From NCBI GenBank assembly GCA_016303175.1, contig JAEDMF010000038.1:1-12629 (forward strand): 12,629 bases of DNA, written 5' to 3'. The notes beneath the pieces were generated by a model that saw only the letters and a program-made list of their open reading frames with translations, did not search any database and was not told the origin of the DNA. This DNA is from Bacteroidales bacterium (GTDB lineage Bacteria; Bacteroidota; Bacteroidia; Bacteroidales; UBA932). Below are positions 1 through 6,129 of this stretch, one piece after another (the stretch's first letter is position 1; every line of letters begins with the position of its first letter). The translations under genes and the position numbers were made by a program.

Positions 1-315
1 GATACCTGAGCCGTGGATGGCCCTGATGGCGGATTCGCGACCTGCACCGGGACCTTTAACATAAGCCTTTACTTTGCGCAGACCGAGATCGTATGCTGTC
101 TTTGCAGCATCCTCGGCAGAAACCTGAGCAGCGTAAGGAGTATTCTTCTTGGAGCCCCTGAAACCGTTCTTACCGGCAGAAGACCAGCTGATTGCCTGAC
201 CCTGTGCATTGGTAAGAGTAACAATAACATTGTTGAAAGTTGATGAAATATGGGCCTCGCCATAAGCGTCAACTTTAACGACTCTTTTCTTGGTTGATGT
301 AGTTTTCTTTGCCAT
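1..315 (-). CDS. rpsK: 30S ribosomal protein S11 (uS11), 3' end cut off by window edge
   Basis: This is the N-terminal 105 codons of S11, a protein of the small-subunit platform that helps shape the mRNA exit channel. Translation from the ATG at 315 gives MAKKTTSTKKRVVKVDAYGE at the start, then the family core with STFNNVIVTLTN, a GKNGFRGSKK stretch, AAQVSAEDAAKTA and the highly conserved VKGPGAGRESAIRA near residues 87-100. S11 is usually about 129 residues, so roughly 24 C-terminal residues, including the basic tail, lie beyond position 1. The gene follows rpsM after a 9-nt gap, as in the alpha operon, where rpsD, rpoA and rplQ normally come next. No Shine-Dalgarno site precedes the start. 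Confidence 0.97.
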   Translation of the reverse strand, partial: MAKKTTSTKKRVVKVDAYGEAHISSTFNNVIVTLTNAQGQAISWSSAGKNGFRGSKKNTPYAAQVSAEDAAKTAYDLGLRKVKAYVKGPGAGRESAIRAIHGSGI

Positions 316-324
316 AATTCATCA

Positions 325-702
325 CTATTTAGTTGCTTTCTTCTTGTTTGCAACAGTTTTCTTACGACCCTTACGAGTACGAGCGTTGTTCTTTGTGCTC
401 TGACCGCGTACAGGCAGACCGAGACGGTGACGGATACCACGGTAGCAACCGATATCCATCAGTCGTTTGATGTTCATCTGGATAACTGAACGGAGCTCGC
501 CCTCGATTTTGTACTCCTCGCCTATCTTAGAACGGATAGCAGCAATCTGGTCGTCGTTCCAGTCTCCACATTTGATGGTGGGATCAATGCCGCACTCGCT
601 GAGGATAGTCTTAGCGGAGCTGCGTCCTATACCGAAGATATAGGTCAGAGCGATCTCACCCTGTTTGTTGTTAGGTAAATCAACACCGGCTATACGTGCC
701 AT
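325..702 (-). CDS. rpsM: 30S ribosomal protein S13 (uS13)
   Basis: The 125-residue product has the usual length of S13, a head protein of the small subunit that contacts the P-site tRNA and forms bridges to the large subunit. It opens with MARIAGVDLP and has the helix-turn region around GIGRSSA (residues 24-30). Near the C-terminus it carries the RHRLGLPVRGQ motif (about 91-101), followed by the TKNNARTRKG signature and a Lys-rich tail that reaches toward tRNA. The stop is TAG. The gene lies between rpmJ (34-nt gap) and rpsK (9-nt gap). The start is preceded by A-rich sequence and no Shine-Dalgarno site, as is normal in Bacteroidota. Confidence 0.98.
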   Translation of the reverse strand: MARIAGVDLPNNKQGEIALTYIFGIGRSSAKTILSECGIDPTIKCGDWNDDQIAAIRSKIGEEYKIEGELRSVIQMNIKRLMDIGCYRGIRHRLGLPVRGQSTKNNARTRKGRKKTVANKKKATK

Positions 703-736
703 AATTATTCTTTACTTTTAATTGTTAACAATTGAA

Positions 737-853
737 TTATCCCTGGCGCATTTTGAACTTGGGGTTCTTTTTGCAGATAACATAAAGACGGCCTTTGCGC
801 TTTACAATCTTGCAATCCTCGCTGCGCTTCTTGATGGATGCTTTTACTTTCAT
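737..853 (-). CDS. rpmJ: 50S ribosomal protein L36 (bL36), with degenerate zinc site
   Basis: A 38-residue protein starts at the ATG at 853 with MKVKASIKKRSEDCKIVKR and ends in KMRQG, which is diagnostic of L36, a tiny large-subunit protein that stabilises 23S rRNA. The classic zinc-binding form has Cys11, Cys14, Cys27 and His33. Here position 11 is Ser and 33 is Phe, while Cys14 and Cys27 remain, so a tetrahedral zinc site cannot form from these four positions. From memory, Bacteroidota L36 proteins often lack zinc ligands; keeping two Cys makes this an intermediate. It follows infA by 12 nt and precedes rpsM by 34 nt. The assignment is secure despite the small size. Confidence 0.96.
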   Translation of the reverse strand: MKVKASIKKRSEDCKIVKRKGRLYVICKKNPKFKMRQG

Positions 854-865
854 AATATGTATTTT

Positions 866-1084
866 TTATTTGTATCTGAAAGAAATTCTTCCTTTGGTCA
901 AATCATAAGGAGAAATCTCAACCTTGACTCTGTCTCCCGGGAGAATCTTGATATAATTCATCCTCATCTTGCCTGAAATGTGAGCCAGAAGAACGTGGCC
1001 GTTCTCCAGTTCCACCTTAAACATTGCATTGGGCAGGGTCTCGATGATTACGCCCTCCTGTTCAATTGAAGTTTGCTTAGCCAT
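866..1084 (-). CDS. infA: Translation initiation factor IF-1
   Basis: IF-1 is a 72-residue OB-fold protein that binds the 30S A site during initiation and works with IF-2 and IF-3. The product begins MAKQTSIEQEGVI and continues through ETLPNAMFKVELENGH, then the nearly invariant LLAHISGKMRMNYIKILPGD (residues 32-51), and ends with DLTKGRISFRYK. The same frame stays open upstream to 1201, but that part overlaps map out of frame and resembles nothing, so the ATG at 1084 is chosen; it gives the exact family length. The gene begins 10 nt after the map stop and is followed by rpmJ, the usual Bacteroidota order. Confidence 0.98.
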   Translation of the reverse strand: MAKQTSIEQEGVIIETLPNAMFKVELENGHVLLAHISGKMRMNYIKILPGDRVKVEISPYDLTKGRISFRYK

Positions 1085-1094
1085 AAATTTCTTC

Positions 1095-1868
1095 TTATAA
1101 TTCTCTTCTTCCCTCGATGAAATCAAATGTAGAGAGTACTTCCGGGGCACCTTTTCTGACAGCAACCGTAAGCTCGAAATGAGCCGATGGCTTATGGTCA
1201 ACCGTCTTTACAGCCCAGCCATCATTGGCCAGATATACAGAACGGCTGCCCATATTGATCATCGGTTCAATGCAAATGGTCATTCCGGCGGTAAGTTTTG
1301 CACCCTTACCCCTGCATCCGAAATTGGGAATGCCGGGATTCTCGTGCATCTCTTTACCGACTCCGTGTCCTTCCAACTCACGGACAACGGAGAAACCGGC
1401 GGCCTCGCAATACGACTGCACCGCGTGTCCGATGTCTCCGGTACGGGCTCCTGCCACAGCGGCTGCAATACCCCTGTATAACGACTCCTTTGTAACTGCA
1501 AGCAAACGCGCTACTTCGGCAGACACCTCGCCGACCGCGAAAGTGTAGGCGGAGTCACCGTTATAGCCCTTGTACAGTGTACCGCAATCCACGGAAAGGA
1601 TATCTCCCTCCTTCAGAACATAGTCAGAAGGGAAACCGTGCACAACGGTGTCGTTTACAGACATACACAGCGCTGCGGGGAAACCATCGTAACCAAGAAA
1701 AGAGGGAATGGCTCCGTTATCGCGGATGTAGGTCTCGGCCAGCCTATTCAACTGATTAGTTGTCACACCTGGGGCGACCGCTTTACCGACCACAGCCAAT
1801 GTCTTGGATACGAGAATCGCATTCTCGCGCATCAGCTCCAATTCCTCAGCATTTTTTGGTTGTACCAT
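1095..1868 (-). CDS. map: Type I methionine aminopeptidase
   Basis: This cytosolic enzyme removes the initiator Met from new proteins after deformylase has acted. The 257-residue length fits the bacterial type I class. The five metal ligands are visible: Asp94 (SVDCG), Asp105 (NGDSA), His168 (EGHGVG), Glu201 (IEPM) and Glu232 (HFELTV). The catalytic histidines correspond to His77 (VVHG) and His175 (MHENP). Two positions near the active site are unusual: the His that normally follows the last Glu ligand (EHT) is Leu233, and the residue matching E. coli His63 is Asp61 (GYDGFP). All metal ligands are intact, so activity is expected. The gene lies 24 nt after secY and 10 nt before infA, and is probably in the same transcript. 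Confidence 0.97.
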   Translation of the reverse strand: MVQPKNAEELELMRENAILVSKTLAVVGKAVAPGVTTNQLNRLAETYIRDNGAIPSFLGYDGFPAALCMSVNDTVVHGFPSDYVLKEGDILSVDCGTLYKGYNGDSAYTFAVGEVSAEVARLLAVTKESLYRGIAAAVAGARTGDIGHAVQSYCEAAGFSVVRELEGHGVGKEMHENPGIPNFGCRGKGAKLTAGMTICIEPMINMGSRSVYLANDGWAVKTVDHKPSAHFELTVAVRKGAPEVLSTFDFIEGRREL

Positions 1869-1892
1869 CTATCAAAGATCTCTTTTGGGAAA

Positions 1893-3239
1893 TTACATAC
1901 CGGAACGGCCCTTGAGCCTTCCGGTCTTCATCAATCCGTCATAATGACGCATCAACAGCTGACTTTCAATCTGCTGGAGAGTGTCCAGCACCACACCCAC
2001 GAGAATCAGCAGCGAAGTACCGCCGTAGAAGCTCGCAAAACGGTTGTTCACACCGCAAAGCACGGCAATGGCAGGCAGGATGGCGATGATAGCCAGAGCG
2101 ATGGAGCCCGGAAGGGTCACGCGTGACATAATATCGTCAAGATAGGATGCTGTTGCCTTGCCGGGTTTTACGCCGGGTATGAAACCGTTGTTCTTCTTGA
2201 TTTCTTCAGCCATCATAGTGGGGTTCACTGTGACTGAGGTGTAGAAATATGTGAAGAGGATGACCAGGATACCGAATACGAGATTGTACCAGATGCCTGT
2301 GTAATCACTGAAAGCTGCAGCAAGACCGCGGGTGCTGTCGAAACGGCCGAAAATCAGGGGGAAGAGCATCAGTGCCTGTGCAAAGATGATGGGCATTACA
2401 CCCGCAGCGTTGATTTTCAGGGGCAGATACTGGCGTACGCCGCCGTACTGCTTGTTTCCGACAACTCTCTTGGCATACTGTACGGGAACCTTGCGCACTG
2501 CCTGTACAATCGCAATGGCTGCGATGAATACGAAGAACAGAACGATGATTTCCACTACAAAGATAAGAAGTCCGCCAACACCGGTACCGTTGAGCTTGGC
2601 ATTGAACTCGGCAATGACAGCAAAGGGCAGACGGGCGATGATACCTATCATAATTATGAGGGAAATACCGTTGCCGATACCCCTGTCGGTAATGCGCTCA
2701 CCAAGCCACATCACGAACATTGTGCCGCCAAGCAGAATGATGGTCGATGTAAGGTTGAACATAAAGTTGCTCCAACCGAGCTTGTTCACTGCCACGAAGG
2801 CTTCAGCAGGAAGCTGATTGTGCAGGGCTGCAACATAGGCAGGACCCTGGATAGCAATGATGAGGATGGTAAGGAACCTTGTCATCTGGTTCATTTTCCT
2901 GCGGCCGCTCTCTCCTTCCATTTGGAGCTTGCGGAAATAAGGAACGAACACTCCGAGCAGCTGGATGACGATGGAGGCCGAGATATAGGGCATCACACCG
3001 AGAGCAAAAATCGACGCGTTACCGAAGGCTCCGCCGGAGAACATATCCAACAGGCCGACAAGACCCTCGGATGCTGTCTTCTTGAGCTCTGAGCCGGCAA
3101 GCAGTGTGGCGTCAATGCCCGGCAGCACGATGAAGCTGCCGAGACGGTACACCAACACCAGAAGAAGGGTGTACCCTATCCTCTGGCGCAGTTCGTCGAT
3201 CTTCCAGATGTTCTTTATTGTCTGAATGAACTTTTTCAT
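1893..3239 (-). CDS. secY: Protein translocase subunit SecY
   Basis: SecY is the channel subunit of the SecYEG inner-membrane translocon, which exports and inserts proteins with SecA or the ribosome. The 448-residue product has ten predicted membrane helices, at roughly 20-40, 76-97, 118-139, 157-181, 186-206, 221-247, 276-297, 315-337, 375-397 and 405-421. The plug region after helix 1 is seen as GLLDMFSGGAFGNASIFALG (62-81). The cytoplasmic loop and helix 7 carry the conserved RVVGNKQYGG and LPLKINAAGVMPIIFA. The C5 loop that contacts SecA and ribosomes includes TVNPTMMAEE and GFIPGVKPGK. The start lies 2 nt after the rplO stop, which suggests tight translational linkage; map follows by 24 nt. 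Confidence 0.98.
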   Translation of the reverse strand: MKKFIQTIKNIWKIDELRQRIGYTLLLVLVYRLGSFIVLPGIDATLLAGSELKKTASEGLVGLLDMFSGGAFGNASIFALGVMPYISASIVIQLLGVFVPYFRKLQMEGESGRRKMNQMTRFLTILIIAIQGPAYVAALHNQLPAEAFVAVNKLGWSNFMFNLTSTIILLGGTMFVMWLGERITDRGIGNGISLIIMIGIIARLPFAVIAEFNAKLNGTGVGGLLIFVVEIIVLFFVFIAAIAIVQAVRKVPVQYAKRVVGNKQYGGVRQYLPLKINAAGVMPIIFAQALMLFPLIFGRFDSTRGLAAAFSDYTGIWYNLVFGILVILFTYFYTSVTVNPTMMAEEIKKNNGFIPGVKPGKATASYLDDIMSRVTLPGSIALAIIAILPAIAVLCGVNNRFASFYGGTSLLILVGVVLDTLQQIESQLLMRHYDGLMKTGRLKGRSGM

Positions 3240-3241
3240 TG

Positions 3242-3688
3242 TTATTCTACAGTGGTTTTACCGCCGGCAGCTTCAATCTTGGCAACAGCCGATTTTGAGA
3301 ATGCGTTGGCCGTAACATTCAGTTTCGCTGTGAGCTCACCGTTTCCGAGAATCTTCACGAGCTGGTTCTTTGAAATGAAACCGGCCTCGCGCAAAGTATT
3401 GATGGTAATGTCCTTGGCACCAATCTTCTCAGAGAGAGACTGAAGCATGGAAACATTGATACCCTTGTACTCAACGCGGTTGGGGTTGGTGAAACCGAAC
3501 TTGGGCAGACGGCGGTTGATAGGCATCTGACCACCCTCGAAGCCCTTCTTTGAGGAATAACCTGAACGTGACTTGGCACCGTTCATACCACGGCAGCTCT
3601 GACCGCCATGACCTGAACCTTCGCCACGACCTACCCTCTTCTGTCTTCCGAGGGAACCCTTTGCGGGGGTAAGATTGTTGAGACTCAT
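3242..3688 (-). CDS. rplO: 50S ribosomal protein L15 (uL15)
   Basis: L15 is a late-assembling large-subunit protein with a long extended N-terminus that threads into 23S rRNA. The 148-residue product shows the typical start MSLNNLTPAKGS and the Gly/Arg-rich segment KRVGRGEGSGHGGQSCRGMNG (from about residue 17). It then has the EGGQMPINRRLPKFGF motif and a globular C-terminal half ending in AAGGKTTVE. Unusually for this lineage, the start has a perfect AGGAGG site 9 nt upstream that overlaps the last base of the rpmD stop codon. It is followed by secY after only 2 nt, as in most spc operons. Confidence 0.98.
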   Translation of the reverse strand: MSLNNLTPAKGSLGRQKRVGRGEGSGHGGQSCRGMNGAKSRSGYSSKKGFEGGQMPINRRLPKFGFTNPNRVEYKGINVSMLQSLSEKIGAKDITINTLREAGFISKNQLVKILGNGELTAKLNVTANAFSKSAVAKIEAAGGKTTVE

Positions 3689-3697
3689 ATTCCTGGT

Positions 3698-3703
3698 CCT
3701 CCT
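3698..3703 (-). promoter_or_regulatory. Perfect Shine-Dalgarno site of rplO
   Basis: The minus strand reads AAGGAGG then 9 nt then ATG of rplO. The first A of AGGAGG is the last base of the rpmD TAA stop, so ribosomes ending rpmD cover this site. Such sites are uncommon before Bacteroidota genes, where the 16S tail is known to be partly hidden. Confidence 0.7.
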
Positions 3704-3885
3704 TATTTAAGCTCCTCGACCTTCACCAGATGCTGAACCTTGTTCAACATACCGAGTGTGACGGGATTTGATTCTACTTCTACGGTCTGATGCAGTTTGC
3801 GAAGACCAAGCGATGCCAGATTCGCAATCTGACGTTTGGTTGCGCCGCAACGGCTTACAACCTGTGTAATCTTGATTTTTGCCAT
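3703..3885 (-). CDS. rpmD: 50S ribosomal protein L30 (uL30)
   Basis: The short 60-residue form of L30 is typical of bacteria. It starts MAKIKITQVVSRCGATKRQI and contains the conserved LASLGLRKLHQTVEV segment (about 24-38), followed by NPVTLGMLNKVQHLVKVEE. L30 binds 23S and 5S rRNA near the central protuberance and is not essential in all species. It lies between rpsE (13-nt gap) and rplO (14-nt gap), its normal position. The ATG at 3885 is supported by a perfect AGGAGG 9 nt upstream that overlaps the end of rpsE. Confidence 0.98.
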   Translation of the reverse strand: MAKIKITQVVSRCGATKRQIANLASLGLRKLHQTVEVESNPVTLGMLNKVQHLVKVEELK

Positions 3886-3894
3886 ATTACTCTG

Positions 3895-3900
3895 CCTCCT
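3895..3900 (-). promoter_or_regulatory. Perfect Shine-Dalgarno site of rpmD
   Basis: The minus strand reads TAGGAGG, with AGGAGG separated from the rpmD ATG by 9 nt. It sits across the TAG stop of rpsE (3899-3901), so termination of rpsE and initiation of rpmD are likely coupled. Confidence 0.7.
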
Positions 3901-4417
3901 AGCCGTTAAATACTTTGTTCATTGACACTCCGCGAAGACCTGCAACCGTGTAGGCGTCACGCATCTGAGCGAGAGCGGCAACGGTAGCCTTCACGAGGTT
4001 GTGGGGGTTGGAAGAACCCTTTGACTTGGCGAGCACGTTCTTGATGCCTACGGACTCGAACACGGCACGCATGGCGCCACCGGCCTTTACACCGGTACCG
4101 GGAGCGGCAGGTTTCATGAATACGCGGGCACCACTGTACTTGCACTCCTGCTCGTGAGGAATGGTTCCGTTGAGCACGGGAATTTTGATGAGGTTCTTCT
4201 TTGCGTCCTCAACACCCTTTGAAATGGCGGTAGTAACCTCATTGGCCTTTCCAAGACCATAGCCTACGACGCCGTTCTCGTCACCTACAACTACAATCGC
4301 TGCGAAGCTGAAGTGACGTCCACCCTTGGATACCTTGGTAACCCTCTGGATGGCCACCAGCCTATCCTTGAGCTCAAGGTCGGCTGTCCTTACTTTGTTT
4401 ACGTTTGTATTTGCCAT
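3899..4417 (-). CDS. rpsE: 30S ribosomal protein S5 (uS5)
   Basis: S5 sits at the mRNA entry side of the small subunit and affects decoding accuracy. The 172-residue product has the double-stranded RNA-binding N-terminal domain with RVTKVSKGGRHFSFAAIVVVG (starting near residue 25) and the VGYGLGKANEV motif. The C-terminal domain contains KPAAPGTGVKAGGAMRAVFE and the conserved GSSNPHNLVKATVAAL near residues 134-149. The KGGR loop, where spectinomycin-resistance changes occur in E. coli, looks intact. It begins 4 nt after the rplR stop (TAG) and ends in TAG overlapping the Shine-Dalgarno site of rpmD. Its own start has no good Shine-Dalgarno match. Confidence 0.98.
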   Translation of the reverse strand: MANTNVNKVRTADLELKDRLVAIQRVTKVSKGGRHFSFAAIVVVGDENGVVGYGLGKANEVTTAISKGVEDAKKNLIKIPVLNGTIPHEQECKYSGARVFMKPAAPGTGVKAGGAMRAVFESVGIKNVLAKSKGSSNPHNLVKATVAALAQMRDAYTVAGLRGVSMNKVFNG

Positions 4418-4421
4418 AGTC

Positions 4422-4784
4422 CTAGAAAATTAGGCCACCCTCACGGGCAGCGTCTGCCAAACTTTTAACTCTACCATGATAGAGGTAACCTCCACGGTCG
4501 AAAGACACTGTGGAAATACCCTGGGCGAGGGCACGCTCTGCAATCTTCTTGCCGACGATTGCGGCTGCATCCTTGCCTGACTTGCCCTTGCACTCGAGTG
4601 CAAGTTCCTTGTCGTTCGAAGCGGCGGCAACGAGTGTAACGCCCTTCGTATCATCAACAACCTGAACGTAAATCTGTTTGTTGCTGCGGAATACGACCAT
4701 ACGAGGCCTCTCAGCAGTACCATTGACAACTTTACGGATACGGTAGTGAATCCTTTGTCTTCTCTGAATTTTATTCAATGCCAT
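4422..4784 (-). CDS. rplR: 50S ribosomal protein L18 (uL18)
   Basis: L18 binds 5S rRNA together with L5 and joins it to the large subunit. The 120-residue length is standard. The product starts MALNKIQRRQRIHYRIRKVV and carries the family pattern ERPRMVVFRSNKQIYVQVVDD (from about residue 26). It continues with KSGKDAAAIVGKKIAERAL and ends in the conserved FDRGGYLYHGRVKSLADAAR and EGGLIF. It lies between rplF (15-nt gap) and rpsE (4-nt gap). A perfect AGGAGG 8 nt upstream supports the start at 4784. Confidence 0.98.
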   Translation of the reverse strand: MALNKIQRRQRIHYRIRKVVNGTAERPRMVVFRSNKQIYVQVVDDTKGVTLVAAASNDKELALECKGKSGKDAAAIVGKKIAERALAQGISTVSFDRGGYLYHGRVKSLADAAREGGLIF

Positions 4785-4792
4785 AACGTTGT

Positions 4793-4798
4793 CCTCCT
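4793..4798 (-). promoter_or_regulatory. Perfect Shine-Dalgarno site of rplR
   Basis: The minus strand has AGGAGG followed by ACAACGTT and the rplR ATG, an 8-nt spacer. It begins 1 nt after the rplF stop codon (TAG). Of the starts in this operon, only rplR, rpmD and rplO have this full six-base match. Confidence 0.7.
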
Positions 4799-4799
4799 A

Positions 4800-5357
4800 C
4801 TATTTAGCGCCTGCTGATTTACCTGCCTTGCGACGAAGAGTCTCGCCGACGAACTTGATACCTTTACCCTTGTAAGGCTCGGGTTTGCGCAGAGAGCGTA
4901 TCTTGGCGGCAACCTGACCTACAAGCTGCTTGTCGCAGCTGCGAAGGATGAGAACGGGGTTCTGACCCTTCTTCAGAGGCTCGGTCTCTGCCTTCACTTC
5001 TACAGGAACCATCATCTGGATTTCGTGTGAATAGCCCAGAGACATATTGATAATCTGGCCCTGAACGTCAACTTTATAACCCACACCGATGAACTCCTGA
5101 CGGATCTCATACAACTGACTAACACCATGCACCATATTGGCTATGAGGGCACGGTACAGGCCGTGCATAGAACGGTGACGGGGAAGATCAGTCGGGCGGG
5201 TAACTTTGATTTCATTTCCCTCCACTACCACAGTGATGGCAGGGTCAACTTTCTGCGAAAGCTCACCGTGAGGGCCTTTCACCTTCACTACGTTGCCGTC
5301 AACTGTGCAAGTGACGCCGGCGGGAAGGACTACAGGCAATTTACCTATTCTTGACAT
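4800..5357 (-). CDS. rplF: 50S ribosomal protein L6 (uL6)
   Basis: L6 lies near the GTPase-associated centre and the sarcin-ricin loop of the large subunit. The 185-residue product starts MSRIGKLPVVLPAGV and has the two related L6 domains. The first contains VKVKGPHGELSQKV. The second contains GVGYKVDVQGQIINMSLGYSH and the C-terminal signature EPYKGKGIKFVGE (about 157-169), followed by a basic tail. The gene lies 18 nt after rpsH in an AT-rich spacer and 15 nt before rplR. No Shine-Dalgarno site is seen. Nothing about the sequence is odd. Confidence 0.98.
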   Translation of the reverse strand: MSRIGKLPVVLPAGVTCTVDGNVVKVKGPHGELSQKVDPAITVVVEGNEIKVTRPTDLPRHRSMHGLYRALIANMVHGVSQLYEIRQEFIGVGYKVDVQGQIINMSLGYSHEIQMMVPVEVKAETEPLKKGQNPVLILRSCDKQLVGQVAAKIRSLRKPEPYKGKGIKFVGETLRRKAGKSAGAK

Positions 5358-5375
5358 TTCGATCTTAATTAAATA

Positions 5376-5771
5376 TTAATAAACATAGCACAACACTTCG
5401 CCACCTACGTGCATTTCACGGGCTTCCTTGTCGGAAACGATGCCCTTGGATGTAGAGAGAATGGCAATACCCAGACCGTTGAGCACTCTGGGAAGGTTCT
5501 CCACGTCTGCATAGGTACGAAGACCGGGACGGCTGACACGCTGGATGCTCTTGATTGCGGCAACCTTGGTGACAGGGTGGTACTTCAAAGCGATTTTGAT
5601 TGTGTCGGAGGGCTTGCCTTCAACCAGCTTGTAGCTGAGGATGTAACCTTTCTCACAAAGAATCTTTGTGATGGCGAGTTTCATCTTGGACGAAGGAACC
5701 TCCACGATTTTGTTACCTGCAAGGTAAGCATTGCGAACCCTGGTGAGGTAATCTGCGATAGGATCAGTCAT
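5376..5771 (-). CDS. rpsH: 30S ribosomal protein S8 (uS8)
   Basis: S8 is a primary binder of the central domain of 16S rRNA. In E. coli it also represses the spc operon by binding its mRNA. The 131-residue product starts MTDPIADYLTRVRNAYLAGN, carries the VEVPSSKMKLAITKILCEKG segment, and ends with the rRNA-binding STSKGIVSDKEAREMHVGGE and CYVY. The start is preceded by a strongly A-rich tract on the coding strand (AAAAAAACACAAAAAA then ATG) and a 79-nt gap, the longest inside this operon. That gap contains a small GC-rich hairpin, so post-transcriptional control is possible but not shown. Confidence 0.98.
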   Translation of the reverse strand: MTDPIADYLTRVRNAYLAGNKIVEVPSSKMKLAITKILCEKGYILSYKLVEGKPSDTIKIALKYHPVTKVAAIKSIQRVSRPGLRTYADVENLPRVLNGLGIAILSTSKGIVSDKEAREMHVGGEVLCYVY

Positions 5772-5850
5772 TTTTTTGTGTTTTTTTGAAGATTCGACGC
5801 CTTCGCGTCCGATATCCTATTGGTTAATATTAAAAGTGTTTGTGTCTGTT
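5772..5850 (-). promoter_or_regulatory. 79-nt leader between rpsN and rpsH with a hairpin and A-tract
   Basis: This is the longest spacer inside the ribosomal operon. Read on the minus strand, it has an AT-rich first part, then a perfect stem GACGC-GAAG-GCGTC (5809 to 5796), then an A-tract up to the rpsH ATG. There is no T-tract after the stem, so it does not look like a terminator. No TAnnTTTG element was found, so it does not look like a promoter. A translational control site for S8 is a reasonable guess only. Confidence 0.4.
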
Positions 5851-6120
5851 TTACCAGCTTGCCTTCTTTACGCCGGGGATGAGACCGTTGGCTGCCATCT
5901 CACGGAACTGGATACGGCTGATACCGAAGAAGCGCATATAGCCCTTGGGACGGCCAGTGAGTGAGCAACGGTTGTGAAGGCGGCAAGGAGCGGAGTTCTT
6001 GGGGAGCTTGTCGAGCGCAGCCCAGTCACCGGCCTCTTTGAGAGCCTTACGTTTCTCAGCGTACTTTGCAACTAATTTCGCGCGTTTTACCTCGCGAGCT
6101 TTCATTGATTCTTTTGCCAT
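5851..6120 (-). CDS. rpsN: 30S ribosomal protein S14 (uS14), zinc-free form
   Basis: S14 is a late-assembling protein of the small-subunit head. The 89-residue product begins MAKESMKAREVKRAKLVAKY and ends with the diagnostic NRCSLTGRPKGYMRFFGISR and IPGVKKASW. It lacks the paired CxxC knuckles of the short zinc-binding form; the two Cys present (46 and 52) are spaced differently. It is therefore the long zinc-independent form, with about twelve residues fewer in the middle than the 101-residue E. coli protein. It follows rplE by 9 nt and is separated from rpsH by a 79-nt leader. Confidence 0.98.
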   Translation of the reverse strand: MAKESMKAREVKRAKLVAKYAEKRKALKEAGDWAALDKLPKNSAPCRLHNRCSLTGRPKGYMRFFGISRIQFREMAANGLIPGVKKASW

Positions 6121-6129
6121 AGTACTGTT

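Noticed and set aside
69..440. A 123-codon minus-strand frame overlapping rpsM and rpsK
   Set aside because: It is out of frame with both genes; the rpsK and rpsM frames give clear S11 and S13 sequences.
2558..2565. TATCTTTG on the minus strand inside secY, like a -7 element
   Set aside because: It encodes normal SecY residues and has no TTTG 19 nt upstream.
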